Assembly (NCBI RefSeq): GCF_021728535.1
Contig: NZ_JAKKDU010000023.1
Coordinates: 1 to 33,997 of the forward strand
Direction: 5' to 3'
DNA: 33,997 nucleotides
Source: Wocania arenilitoris
GTDB lineage: Bacteria; Bacteroidota; Bacteroidia; Flavobacteriales; Flavobacteriaceae
Positions 9,111 to 17,353 of the stretch are shown here, one piece after another. Numbering within the stretch: the first letter of the stretch is position 1; every line of letters begins with the position of its first letter. The translations under genes were made by a program, and so were the position numbers. Under the pieces are notes generated by a model. That model had not been told where the DNA came from, did no database searches, and saw only the letters and a list, made by a program, of their open reading frames with translations.

Positions 9111-9803
9111 ATGCAGACATGGAAAACCGATGACGAGCTTTTTAAAATAGCTAAAAATGAATTATTTGTGGCACTTGTTGGAGATGTATTAGATAAATTA
9201 GGATACCTACACCAATTTATTTCTCCAAACATAAAACCTTTACGTAACGACATGGTTGTTATAGGCAGGGCTATGCCCGTTTTAGAGGCAGATGTATTCG
9301 AAGAATCTGCAAACGTAACCAACAATCAGTTAATGAAAAAACCTTTTGGAATTATGTTTGAAGCTCTCGACAGTCTTAAAGAAAATGAAGTTTATATATG
9401 TTCTGGCTCATCGCCTCGCTATGCTCTTTGGGGAGGACTAATGAGCACAAGGGCTCTGAAATTAGGAGCGGTAGGCGCTGTTGTCGATGGATTTTCAAGA
9501 GACTCTAATGAAATTGAGAACTTAAACTTCCCAACATTTTCTTTAGGTTCTTATGCGCAAGACCAAGGGCCAAGAGGAAAAGTCATTGATTATCGTGTGC
9601 CCATAGAATTCAACGGCATTAGAGTAAATCCTGGAGATATAGTTTATGGTGATCGTGATGGGGTGTTAATTGTTCCTCAAGAGGTAGAAAGGCAAGCTTT
9701 TGAAGGAGCTATAGAAAAAGCACGAGGTGAACAGCATGTGAAAAAGGCATTACAAAATGGCATGAGTACGGTTGATGCATTTAATAAATTTGGAATTATG
9801 TAA
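9111..9803 (+). CDS. RraA-family protein (class II pyruvate aldolase-like fold)
   Basis: A 230-residue protein from ATG 9111; the frame is open further upstream, but that part overlaps the fucosidase remnant. It carries the family signature WGGLMSTRALKLGAVGAVVDG followed by FSRDSNE, and later GDIVYGDRDGVLIVP. Members of this family are either RNase E regulators (RraA proper) or Mg-dependent 4-hydroxy-4-methyl-2-oxoglutarate aldolases and oxaloacetate decarboxylases. The aldolase motif as I recall it is D-x20-R-D-x2-E/D. RD-x2-E is present, but the position 21 residues before the Arg is Gly. In a uronate operon it could act on a keto-acid intermediate, but the reaction is unknown. Confidence 0.8.
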   Translation: MQTWKTDDELFKIAKNELFVALVGDVLDKLGYLHQFISPNIKPLRNDMVVIGRAMPVLEADVFEESANVTNNQLMKKPFGIMFEALDSLKENEVYICSGSSPRYALWGGLMSTRALKLGAVGAVVDGFSRDSNEIENLNFPTFSLGSYAQDQGPRGKVIDYRVPIEFNGIRVNPGDIVYGDRDGVLIVPQEVERQAFEGAIEKARGEQHVKKALQNGMSTVDAFNKFGIM

Positions 9804-9883
9804 GAGCTTTGATACGTCTCTAAGCAAAATCACGAATAGGAATAACATGTTAATTTTTAACTGAAAACATTAACGATTTATTG

Positions 9884-11290
9884 ATGAGAAACCCAATAGT
9901 AGATCAGAATTTTTTATTGCACAATAGTGTTGCCGAAACATTGTATCATGAGTATGCATCAAAGATGCCTATCATTGATTATCATTGTCATATAGAAGCT
10001 CAGGAAATTGCAGAAAATAGAATCTTTCAAAACTTGTCTCAAATATGGTTAGAAGGCGACCACTACAAATGGAGAGCCATGAGAGCAAATGGGATTTCTG
10101 AAAAATACATTACAGGGGAAGCTACAGATTGGGAAAAATTCCAAAAATGGGCCGAAACAGTGCCATATACCATTCGAAATCCTTTGTATCACTGGACACA
10201 TTTAGAATTAAAAAATCCATTTGGAATTCAGGATATTTTAAATGAAAATTCAGCAAAGAACATTTACGATAGAGCTTCTGAGAAATTAAGTAGTGGAGAG
10301 TTATCTGTTCAAAATATCATGAAAATTTTTAATGTTGAAAAGGTTTGTACAACAAACGATCCTATAGATCCATTAAACTGGCATGAACAAATTACACAAA
10401 GCGATTTGAAAATTATAGTCTCTATGTCGTGGCGTCCAGATAGAGCTATGGATGTAAGAGATCCACTAGAATTTAATCGTTATCTAGGAAGCTTAGAAGA
10501 ACTTAGTTCAAGCGCTATAGATTCTTATTCTGATTATTTACAAGTACTTAAACGTCGACATGATTATTTTCATGATAAAGGATGTAGACTTGCAGATCAC
10601 GGATTGGAATTTCCTTTCCCAATAGATGTATACACAACGCAAGAAATAAGTTCGATTTTCTTAAAAATAAGAATGGGAAAAAAGCTGTCTTATAGTGATC
10701 AGCAAAAAATAATGAGTGCCTTGTTGTATGAATTCTCTGTTTGGAATTTCGAAAAAGGTTGGGTTCAACAATACCACATAGGTGCTCTAAGAGATGTGAA
10801 TATTAAAGGTGTGCGGAATATAGGAAAAGCATGTGGGTTTGATTCCATTGCTGACTTTAGTTATGCCGCATCTATGGGAATCTTTTTAAACCGATTAGAA
10901 GAAGATAACCAATTAGCCAAAACCATTATATATAACCTAAACCCAAAAGATAATGAAATGGTAGCTTCCATGATTGGAAACTTCCAAGATGGCTCTGTGC
11001 CAGGTAAAATCCAATATGGTTCAGGTTGGTGGTTTTTAGACCAGAAAGATGGTATGATAAGACAAATCAACACACTGTCAAACCAGGGCTTGCTGAGTCG
11101 ATTTATTGGAATGCTTACCGATTCACGTAGTTTTTTGTCCTATTCCAGACACGATTATTTTAGAAGAATTTTATGCCAGATAATTGGAACAGACGTAGAG
11201 AATGGAGAGCTTCCAAATGATGCAGATCTGTTAGGGAAGATTGTACAAGACATATCTTATAATAATGCAAACAATTATTTTGATTTTTAA
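9884..11290 (+). CDS. uxaC: Glucuronate/galacturonate isomerase UxaC
   Basis: A 468-residue protein of the amidohydrolase-related UxaC family, which converts D-glucuronate to D-fructuronate (or galacturonate to tagaturonate) in the cytoplasm. Visible family marks are the metal-binding IIDYHCHIEAQEIAENR near the N-terminus, WEKFQKWAETVPYTIRNPLYHW, CTTNDPIDPLNWH, and the C-terminal SYSRHDYFRRILC. The length is close to the usual ~470. I use ATG 9884; a TTG directly before it would add one residue. It is followed after 14 bp by the SDR gene and belongs to the same operon. Confidence 0.96.
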   Translation: MRNPIVDQNFLLHNSVAETLYHEYASKMPIIDYHCHIEAQEIAENRIFQNLSQIWLEGDHYKWRAMRANGISEKYITGEATDWEKFQKWAETVPYTIRNPLYHWTHLELKNPFGIQDILNENSAKNIYDRASEKLSSGELSVQNIMKIFNVEKVCTTNDPIDPLNWHEQITQSDLKIIVSMSWRPDRAMDVRDPLEFNRYLGSLEELSSSAIDSYSDYLQVLKRRHDYFHDKGCRLADHGLEFPFPIDVYTTQEISSIFLKIRMGKKLSYSDQQKIMSALLYEFSVWNFEKGWVQQYHIGALRDVNIKGVRNIGKACGFDSIADFSYAASMGIFLNRLEEDNQLAKTIIYNLNPKDNEMVASMIGNFQDGSVPGKIQYGSGWWFLDQKDGMIRQINTLSNQGLLSRFIGMLTDSRSFLSYSRHDYFRRILCQIIGTDVENGELPNDADLLGKIVQDISYNNANNYFDF

Positions 11291-11304
11291 TACAATAAAC
11301 ACCA

Positions 11305-12075
11305 ATGATGAATAACATAGAGAATATTACAGATTTAACAAATAAGGTCGCTTTGGTAACAGGAGGAGGTTCTGGTATAGGTCTTGGCATAGCAGAACAA
11401 TTCATAAAGCTTGGGGCCAAAGTGGTTATAACAGGACGCGACTCAAAGAAATTAGAAGCAGCAAAATCGAAGTTAGGGACAAATTGCTTTTTTTACATTA
11501 ATGATGTTACTAAAAAGAGTGAGCACCATAACCTTGTAAAAAATATAGAAGAAAAAATAGGCCCTATTGAAATTCTGGTTAACAACGCTGGAAAACATCA
11601 AAAAAAACCTTCAATTGAAGTCACCGATGAAGAGTTTCAAGAAGTAATAGACACGAATGTTAATAGCATTTTTTCTCTAACAAGAGAGGTTTTAAAATAT
11701 ATGATTATTAGAGAAAAAGGCTCTGTCATTAATATCAGTTCTATGGCTGCTCTTTATGGAATTCCTTTGGTTGCTGCCTACAGCAGCTCTAAAACAGCTC
11801 TTTTAGGAATGACTAGAGCTTTAACTTCTGAGTATTCTCATACAGGTATACGGTTTAATACCATTGCCCCAGGGTTTATAGAATCAAAAATGTTCAGAAA
11901 TGCCATGGCACAAGATCCAGAACGAGAAAACAAGATTCTTTCAAGAACACCCGCACAGCGTTTTGGAGCCCCATCAGATATTGCTAAAGCAGCAGCATTT
12001 TTGGCTTCAGACGCTTCAGTATTTATTACGGGTATCTGTTTACCTGTAGATGGAGGGAATTCTATTGGCTTTTAA
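11305..12075 (+). CDS. SDR-family oxidoreductase, probable fructuronate reductase (D-mannonate oxidoreductase)
   Basis: A 256-residue classical short-chain dehydrogenase. It has the cofactor motif TGGGSGIG (19-26), NNAG (93-96), a Ser at 145/146 and the catalytic Y159-x3-K163 (AYSSSKTAL). In the uronate pathway the step between UxaC and UxuA is reduction of D-fructuronate to D-mannonate. In E. coli that enzyme (UxuB) is from a different family and is absent here. SDR-type mannonate oxidoreductases are known in other bacteria. The position between uxaC and uxuA makes this the natural candidate, but the substrate is inferred. Two adjacent ATGs (11305, 11308) could both be the start. Confidence 0.88.
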   Translation: MMNNIENITDLTNKVALVTGGGSGIGLGIAEQFIKLGAKVVITGRDSKKLEAAKSKLGTNCFFYINDVTKKSEHHNLVKNIEEKIGPIEILVNNAGKHQKKPSIEVTDEEFQEVIDTNVNSIFSLTREVLKYMIIREKGSVINISSMAALYGIPLVAAYSSSKTALLGMTRALTSEYSHTGIRFNTIAPGFIESKMFRNAMAQDPERENKILSRTPAQRFGAPSDIAKAAAFLASDASVFITGICLPVDGGNSIGF

Positions 12076-12099
12076 TAGAATAATTTAAAAAGACAAAAA

Positions 12100-13353
12100 A
12101 TGTCAAAATTTAAAAAACTTATTGCCAGTATATTGCCTGGGATTTTCCTGATTGGATACAATGTAGGCACAGGAAGTGTCACATCCATGTCTAAAGCAGG
12201 AGCCAATTTTGGATTAGATCTCCTTTGGACTGTTCTTATAAGTTGTTTGATAACCTATTACCTCATCGTACTATTTAGCAAATATACCATGGTGACAGGA
12301 GATACTATTATTCAAGGTATAAAAAAATACATTCACCCTAGCATTGCTATCATTTTAATAACAGCACTATCTATAATTATATTAAGTGCATTAATGGGCT
12401 TGGTAGGTATTCTGGCGGATGTTTTGCAAGTTTGGTCTACAAGCATATTAGATCTTGGTATTTCATCACTATTTTGGGCAATAAGCATCGCTACAAGTAT
12501 TTACATATTACTTTGGGTAGGGAACTATGCTTTTTTCGAAAAAGTGTTAGCGGTATTTGTAGCCATTATGGGAACTGCCTTTATTGCCACAATGTTTATC
12601 AACTTCCCATCTGTAGACGAATTAGCTAGAGGCTTGGTGCCTACATTACCAGAAACTGCAGAAGGAAGCGATAACAGTCCTTTAATTATTATAGCTGGTA
12701 TGGTTGGAACTACGGTATCTGTATTTACATTTATTATTCGTTCTCAGATAGTAAAAGAAATTGGTTGGAAAATAAAAGATACAAAACTTCAAAAACGAGA
12801 TGCATTTATTAGTGCTTCCATGATGTTTATTATCAGTGCTGCTGTAATGATTACTGCCGCTTCGACATTGCATGTACAAGGATTAACAATGAATAATGTT
12901 GCGGAGATGGTGCCATTACTTGAGCCAATTGCAGGAAAAGCAGCATTAGGAGTTTTTGTTATAGGTATTGTCGCCGCAGGATTATCATCGCATTTACCCA
13001 ATTTACTAGTGATTCCTTGGTTGATAATAGATTATAAAAACGAAGAAAGAAATACTCAAACAAAAAAATACAGAATCATTTTATTTGTATTATCTGTTGT
13101 AAGTATTTTTGGTGTTGCTTTTGGTTTTAAGCCTGTGTTTGTGCTTATGTTATCTCAGGCATGTATTGCCATAATACTTCCAATTACGATAGCCTGTATA
13201 TTTTATTTAACCTCAAAAAAAGCGTTGATGAGTAGCAATGTAAATCGTATTTATGACTTTATTATACTTAGTGTGATCTTAGTATTTTCAATTTATGTCA
13301 GCAGTTTAGGGATAGAAGGATTAATTGCCGATTTAGCAACTTTTTTAATATAA
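12100..13353 (+). CDS. Nramp-fold membrane transporter lacking metal-binding motifs; candidate hexuronate transporter
   Basis: A 417-residue protein with about 11 membrane segments resembling the Nramp (SLC11) family. In true Nramps, helix 1 carries DPGN and helix 6 carries MPH, which together coordinate the metal ion. Here helix 1 reads LIGYNVGTGSVTSMSKAGA (residues 18-36) and helix 6 reads GTTVSVFTFIIRSQIV (203-218), so both metal-binding motifs are replaced. The gene lies in the glucuronate operon between the SDR (24 bp upstream) and uxuA (6 bp downstream), and no other sugar-acid permease is present there. I infer that it imports glucuronate or a related acid rather than Mn/Fe. A role in supplying the metal used by UxaC or UxuA is less likely given the lost ligands. 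Confidence 0.75.
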   Translation: MSKFKKLIASILPGIFLIGYNVGTGSVTSMSKAGANFGLDLLWTVLISCLITYYLIVLFSKYTMVTGDTIIQGIKKYIHPSIAIILITALSIIILSALMGLVGILADVLQVWSTSILDLGISSLFWAISIATSIYILLWVGNYAFFEKVLAVFVAIMGTAFIATMFINFPSVDELARGLVPTLPETAEGSDNSPLIIIAGMVGTTVSVFTFIIRSQIVKEIGWKIKDTKLQKRDAFISASMMFIISAAVMITAASTLHVQGLTMNNVAEMVPLLEPIAGKAALGVFVIGIVAAGLSSHLPNLLVIPWLIIDYKNEERNTQTKKYRIILFVLSVVSIFGVAFGFKPVFVLMLSQACIAIILPITIACIFYLTSKKALMSSNVNRIYDFIILSVILVFSIYVSSLGIEGLIADLATFLI

Positions 13354-13359
13354 GAAGAA

Positions 13360-14436
13360 ATGAAATTAGGATTTGGATTATATAAACACATGCTCAATGA
13401 TGCCCATTACCGTTTTGCAAAACAATGTGGGGCAACGCATATTATCATACATCTTGTAGATTATTTTGGGCATGAGAAAAATAATAAAGAAAATGCAAAT
13501 CAACCTATTGGTCAACAAGAAGGATGGGGAACTGCCGGTGATGGAAAGCTATGGAGTTTGGAATATTTATTGAAAATAAAAAAAGAAATCAATAATCATG
13601 GTTTAGAACTGGAAGGGATTGAAAATTTTGATCCTGCCATGTGGCATGATGTTTTATTGGACGGTCCCAAAAAAGAAGCTCAAATAGAACTTATAAAAAA
13701 ACAAATTAGAATCGTTGGAAAAGCAGGGATTCCAGTATTTGGCTATAATTTTTCGTTGGCAGGTGTATCCAGTAGAACTGTGGGAGCCTATGCAAGGGGT
13801 GGTGCCGTTTCTGTTGGAATGGAAGGACAAGCTGATGAAACCCCGATACCAAATGGAATGGTTTGGAACATGGTATATGATGAAAATGCAACTGGGGCTT
13901 CACTTCCTAAAATTACCCATGAAGAATTATGGGTTCGTTTACAATATTTTTTAGATAACATCATTCCAGTAGCAGAAGATGCCGGAGTTAAGATGGCAGC
14001 ACATCCCGACGATCCCCCGATGCCGTATATCAGACAAACACCTCGTTTGGTATATCAACCAGACATGTATCAAAAATTAATTGATATGAAGCCAAGTGAA
14101 AGCAACCAACTTGAGTTTTGTTTAGGTACTATAGCTGAAATGACAGATGGCGACGTACATGAAGCAACCGAGCGGTATAGCAGTCAAAATAAAATAGCCT
14201 ATATCCACTTTAGAAATGTTGTAGGCAAAGTACCTAATTATAAAGAAGTGTTTGTAGATGATGGTGATATTGACATGATACAAATTTTAAGAATTCTTAA
14301 AACGAACAATTTTGAAGGAGTGATGATTCCAGATCACACACCGCAAATGACATGCGATGGTTCTTGGTATGCGGGCATGGCTTTTGCCATGGGTTATATG
14401 AAAGCTGCCATTACTATTATTAATAGCGAAGAGTAA
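13360..14436 (+). CDS. uxuA: Mannonate dehydratase UxuA
   Basis: A 358-residue UxuA, near the length of the shorter (Bacillus-type) members of the family. It dehydrates D-mannonate to 2-keto-3-deoxy-D-gluconate. Family features are MKLGFGLYKHMLND at the start, GIENFDPAMWHDVLLDGP, FGYNFSLAGV, VKMAAHPDDPPMP, LEFCLGTIAEM and IAYIHFRNVVG near the C-terminal third, and MIPDHTPQM. These hold the His, Cys and Asp residues expected around the metal site. It begins 6 bp after the transporter gene. The next steps (KDG kinase and KDPG aldolase) are not in the window. Confidence 0.96.
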   Translation: MKLGFGLYKHMLNDAHYRFAKQCGATHIIIHLVDYFGHEKNNKENANQPIGQQEGWGTAGDGKLWSLEYLLKIKKEINNHGLELEGIENFDPAMWHDVLLDGPKKEAQIELIKKQIRIVGKAGIPVFGYNFSLAGVSSRTVGAYARGGAVSVGMEGQADETPIPNGMVWNMVYDENATGASLPKITHEELWVRLQYFLDNIIPVAEDAGVKMAAHPDDPPMPYIRQTPRLVYQPDMYQKLIDMKPSESNQLEFCLGTIAEMTDGDVHEATERYSSQNKIAYIHFRNVVGKVPNYKEVFVDDGDIDMIQILRILKTNNFEGVMIPDHTPQMTCDGSWYAGMAFAMGYMKAAITIINSEE

Positions 14437-14533
14437 ATTTTCTTTTAAGACTTTTTATTGTACAAAAAAGTATAAGTGATTTAGCTATCATTGAACCCTT
14501 TAGATAAATTTGAGCTTTTTGGGATAAAAATTT

Positions 14534-15334
14534 TTGAATATCCGTTTTCAATCATAACCCAGTAATATTAGCAATAACAAGTCTATCGAAGAGTTTATCT
14601 CCAAAGTATCTTCTATTAAGTTTGTAAACAAATTCATTAAGGTAAAGTTGTAGGTATTTCCCTTTAATTTTATGATAATTACCTAGTAAGTTTCGCTTTG
14701 CATTACTAATGGTTATGTGTACCCATTTTAGCGTTTTCTTAGTTGTTTCTTTATCAGATTTTTCTGTTATGTGCAATTCAATAAAGTCAGCAATATCAAC
14801 ATATGATGTCCTTTTATCTGTAAAGACAATACTTTTCTCATCAATAGATGCTTCTATAGTTTGATTTATATCTTCTGATTTATGGCTTTGCAGCACTTTA
14901 GCTTTAAAGTAACGACATTGGCGTTGTACACTACCTTTTTCATCTTCTAAAGGAGTGCTTTCTGCCATAACAGCTACATTTTGTTTTCCTACCGCACCAC
15001 GTCCTCTAATACCTTTATCTTGTTCTATTTCAGAAGATTCTACTGTAAAGTAACCTTCTCCATTTCTATCATACCTTCTAAAGTGTACATCGCATTTCTT
15101 TTACCCATTGCTTTGCGTAGTTTGTGAACCATAGCCCAAACGGGTTCATAGCGTTTAAGACTTAATTGACGTTGGATTTCTTTTGATGAAAAACCTTTTT
15201 TTGTGGCACTTAATAGAAACATGGTTTTATACCAAACCAAAAATGATAAATTTGAGCTTTGCATTATAGTTCCACTTCTTAAAGAGGTTCTACTTCTACA
15301 TTTTTTATAATTATGGCAAATTACGGATATTCAA
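14534..15334. repeat. 12-bp inverted repeat flanking the IS1595 remnant
   Basis: TTGAATATCCGT at 14534-14545 recurs as its reverse complement at 15323-15334. The pair brackets the transposase remnant almost exactly. It may be the terminal repeat of a shortened derivative, although an intact element should reach further upstream than 15334 to hold the missing N-terminus. Confidence 0.5.
14552..15330 (-). pseudogene. Broken IS1595 (ISXO2-like) transposase
   Basis: Two frames together spell an ISXO2-type DDE transposase. The first includes CRSRTSLRSGTIMQSS, WYKTMFLLSATKKGFSSKEI and LKRYEPVWAMVHKLRKAMG. After EMEKV at about 15058-15063 the sense continues in another frame as EGYFTVESSEIEQDKG. 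That frame later includes VMAESTPLEDEKG, TDKRTSYVDIADF, WVHITISNAKRNLLGNYHKI and NEFVYKLNRRYFG. A single-base loss explains the break and destroys the first catalytic Asp region (normally ELDEGYF). The N-terminal zinc-ribbon half is also missing. The element separates the uronate locus from the peptide locus. Confidence 0.88.
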
Positions 15335-15411
15335 TTTGGTATTATTAACAATGAAAATAGACGAAACGGAGAATTTGTAATCAAAAGACAGACAAAATAT
15401 TCTATTATTAA

Positions 15412-15999
15412 CTAAGTTTTTTTAGTGCCAAACAACAAAAATAGAATTGACATCACTTTTTCTTTCATTTTTTTTCTTATAATAGATAATGCTTTAACCA
15501 TTTGTTTTTCAACCGTATTTACAGACACGTTTTGATATTCAGCAATTTCAACATAAGTAAGACCTTCTTGTTTACTAAGTAAGAATGTCTCTTTGCACCT
15601 TGGTGGTAATCGTTCAATTTCATTTTGCACAAGCTTCATTAGTCGATTTATTTCAGTAACATCTTGCACTTCAATAACAGTATCCAAACTTTCTATATAC
15701 TTTTTTTCTAGTTTAGTGACAGCTACTTCTTTTCTGTATTGATCAATAAATTCATTATAAACCGATTTATAAAGGTAGTTCTTAATAGAAATATTGGTGT
15801 TTAACTTTTCACGTTGTTGCCACATTCTAACAATAACATTTTGAACGATATCTTCTGATTTAAAGTTATCTCTGGCAAGATTACTAGCATAATCACATAA
15901 CTCTTTATAATGAAGGTCTACCAAAAAAGAATATGCACCAGTATGACCTTTTTTAAGGTGTTTGATAAGTTTTTTTTGACTGGAAAACACGTAGCGCAA
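15412..15999 (-). CDS. ECF-type RNA polymerase sigma factor (FecI-like)
   Basis: A 195-residue sigma-70 family ECF factor. Region 2 shows AYSFLVDLHYKELCDYASNLARDNFKSEDIVQNVIVRMW. Region 4 shows IERLPPRCKETFLLSKQEGLTYVEIAEYQNVSVNTVEKQM. It would direct transcription of the adjacent SusC/SusD locus once released by the FecR protein encoded at 16106. The frame has no ATG, so translation must start at TTG 15999 or GTG 15990. It is transcribed divergently from the anti-sigma gene, with 106 bp between them. The more common order is sigma, anti-sigma and SusC in tandem. The gene looks intact. Confidence 0.92.
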   Translation of the reverse strand: MRYVFSSQKKLIKHLKKGHTGAYSFLVDLHYKELCDYASNLARDNFKSEDIVQNVIVRMWQQREKLNTNISIKNYLYKSVYNEFIDQYRKEVAVTKLEKKYIESLDTVIEVQDVTEINRLMKLVQNEIERLPPRCKETFLLSKQEGLTYVEIAEYQNVSVNTVEKQMVKALSIIRKKMKEKVMSILFLLFGTKKT

Positions 16000-16105
16000 T
16001 TAGATAATATGAAATTTAATTAAAACAAATTTAATTTTTTTTTAATAAAGCGTGGTGGTGGTGTAATTTTAGTTTCGTTATACAACTATAGACACTGTAA
16101 AATAA
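16000..16105. promoter_or_regulatory. Divergent promoter region of ECF sigma and FecR genes
   Basis: These 106 bp must carry promoters for both genes. A G/T-rich stretch (GTGGTGGTGGTGT, about 16052-16064) stands out from the AT-rich surroundings. TAGTTTCG at 16070-16077 is one base from the Bacteroidetes -7 consensus TAnnTTTG, about 30 bp before the FecR ATG. This is a tentative promoter call. Confidence 0.4.
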
Positions 16106-17257
16106 ATGGATAAAAAAATTGAAATAATAATTACAAAGTTTCTTACTAATGAAGCTAATATCGATGAGCTTAGGCAGTTAGAATTATGGATAAGTAATTC
16201 TAAAAATGAAATATTGTTTCTTGAATACATAAAGGCCAATACTTTTTCTAATATGGTTGTGAGTAAGTATGATATCAAAAAGGCCAAGGAAAAGATTGTT
16301 CGTAGTATTCGAAAAGAAAAGCGCAAGAGTAATAGTATAATAAAATACGTAGCCGCAGCTGTTCTTATTGGAGTATTGGCTTCGAGTTACTTCTTCAGAG
16401 ATAATATATTCAATAGTCCTATAGAAAATAGCCCCGTAATTGTAAATACTATAGAAGCTGGGACTGATAAAGCAACACTAACACTAAGTGATGGTTCTGT
16501 GGTAGCATTAGAAAAAGGAGAGACTTTTAAAACTAAAAATGCTAAAAGTAATGGCAAGCAAATAGTCTATGGTGTCTCTAAAAATAAAACATCCCCCGAG
16601 ATAGCATACAATTATTTAACGATTCCTCGCGGTGGTCAATTTTTCGTAAAACTATCTGATGGTACCCAAGTATGGTTAAATTCTGAATCTCAATTAAAGT
16701 ACCCTGTAAGTTTTATTGATGGCAAACTACGACAAGTAGAGCTTATTTATGGTGAAGCTTATTTTGATATATCTCCGAGCACAAAACACAAAGGGTCAAA
16801 ATTTAAGATACTAACAGATATTCAAGAAATTGAAGTCTTTGGAACAGAACTTAATATAAAAGCCTACCAAGATGAAAACACTATTTATACGACATTAGTA
16901 GAAGGAAAAGTTTCGGTTAAAAACGATAACAAAATTGAGTTCTTAAAACCTAACCAACAGTCCGCAATTGATGTTAACTCCAAAACAATAAATATTAAAC
17001 ACGTTGATGTTAATAATGAAATTAGTTGGATTCATGGAGAATTTGTTTTTTACAAAAAGCCGTTAAAAGAAATAATGAAAGTACTTTCTAGGTGGTACGA
17101 TGTTACCATAATTTTTCAAAATAAATCTTTTGAAAACACAGAATTTAATGGAGAGTTAAGCCGAGACCAAAAAATAGAAGATATTTTAGAATTAATTAAA
17201 CAAACAAAAATTATTAATGCATATGAAATAAATAACAATACCATCATATTAAAATAA
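16106..17257 (+). CDS. FecR-family anti-sigma factor
   Basis: A 383-residue inner-membrane regulator. A cytoplasmic N-terminal sigma-binding helical region (1-75) is followed by one membrane segment (about 79-97, YVAAAVLIGVLASSYFF). The periplasmic FecR domain (about 110-270) contains LTIPRGGQFFVKLSDGTQVWLNSESQLKYP and GEAYFDIS. The C-terminal STN-like/DUF4974 region (about 310-383) contains KPLKEIMKVLSRWYDV. It should hold the ECF factor until the STN domain of the outer-membrane SusC protein signals that substrate is being imported. SusC starts 96 bp downstream on the same strand. Confidence 0.94.
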   Translation: MDKKIEIIITKFLTNEANIDELRQLELWISNSKNEILFLEYIKANTFSNMVVSKYDIKKAKEKIVRSIRKEKRKSNSIIKYVAAAVLIGVLASSYFFRDNIFNSPIENSPVIVNTIEAGTDKATLTLSDGSVVALEKGETFKTKNAKSNGKQIVYGVSKNKTSPEIAYNYLTIPRGGQFFVKLSDGTQVWLNSESQLKYPVSFIDGKLRQVELIYGEAYFDISPSTKHKGSKFKILTDIQEIEVFGTELNIKAYQDENTIYTTLVEGKVSVKNDNKIEFLKPNQQSAIDVNSKTINIKHVDVNNEISWIHGEFVFYKKPLKEIMKVLSRWYDVTIIFQNKSFENTEFNGELSRDQKIEDILELIKQTKIINAYEINNNTIILK

Positions 17258-17353
17258 AAAGAGGGTCGGAAGTATTAATATCTCACCACCAACATTTCCT
17301 CCCCCTTTAGGTAATTAATCAATTAAATGTAACTAATTAACACATGCAAATTT

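Noticed and set aside
9804-9883. GTTAAT / ATTAAC inverted repeat before uxaC as a terminator or operator
   Set aside because: The arms are six A/T-rich bases with a 14-base spacer, which is expected by chance here.
12100-13353. Annotation as an ordinary Mn/Fe Nramp transporter
   Set aside because: Both metal-coordinating motifs are replaced, and the operon context is sugar-acid catabolism.
14478-14488. GATTTAGCTAT identical to the tip of the IS630 ends (108-118), 42 bp after the uxuA stop
   Set aside because: Only 11 bases agree and neighbouring bases fit only loosely. In AT-rich DNA this can arise by chance, so it is not called an IS630 scar.
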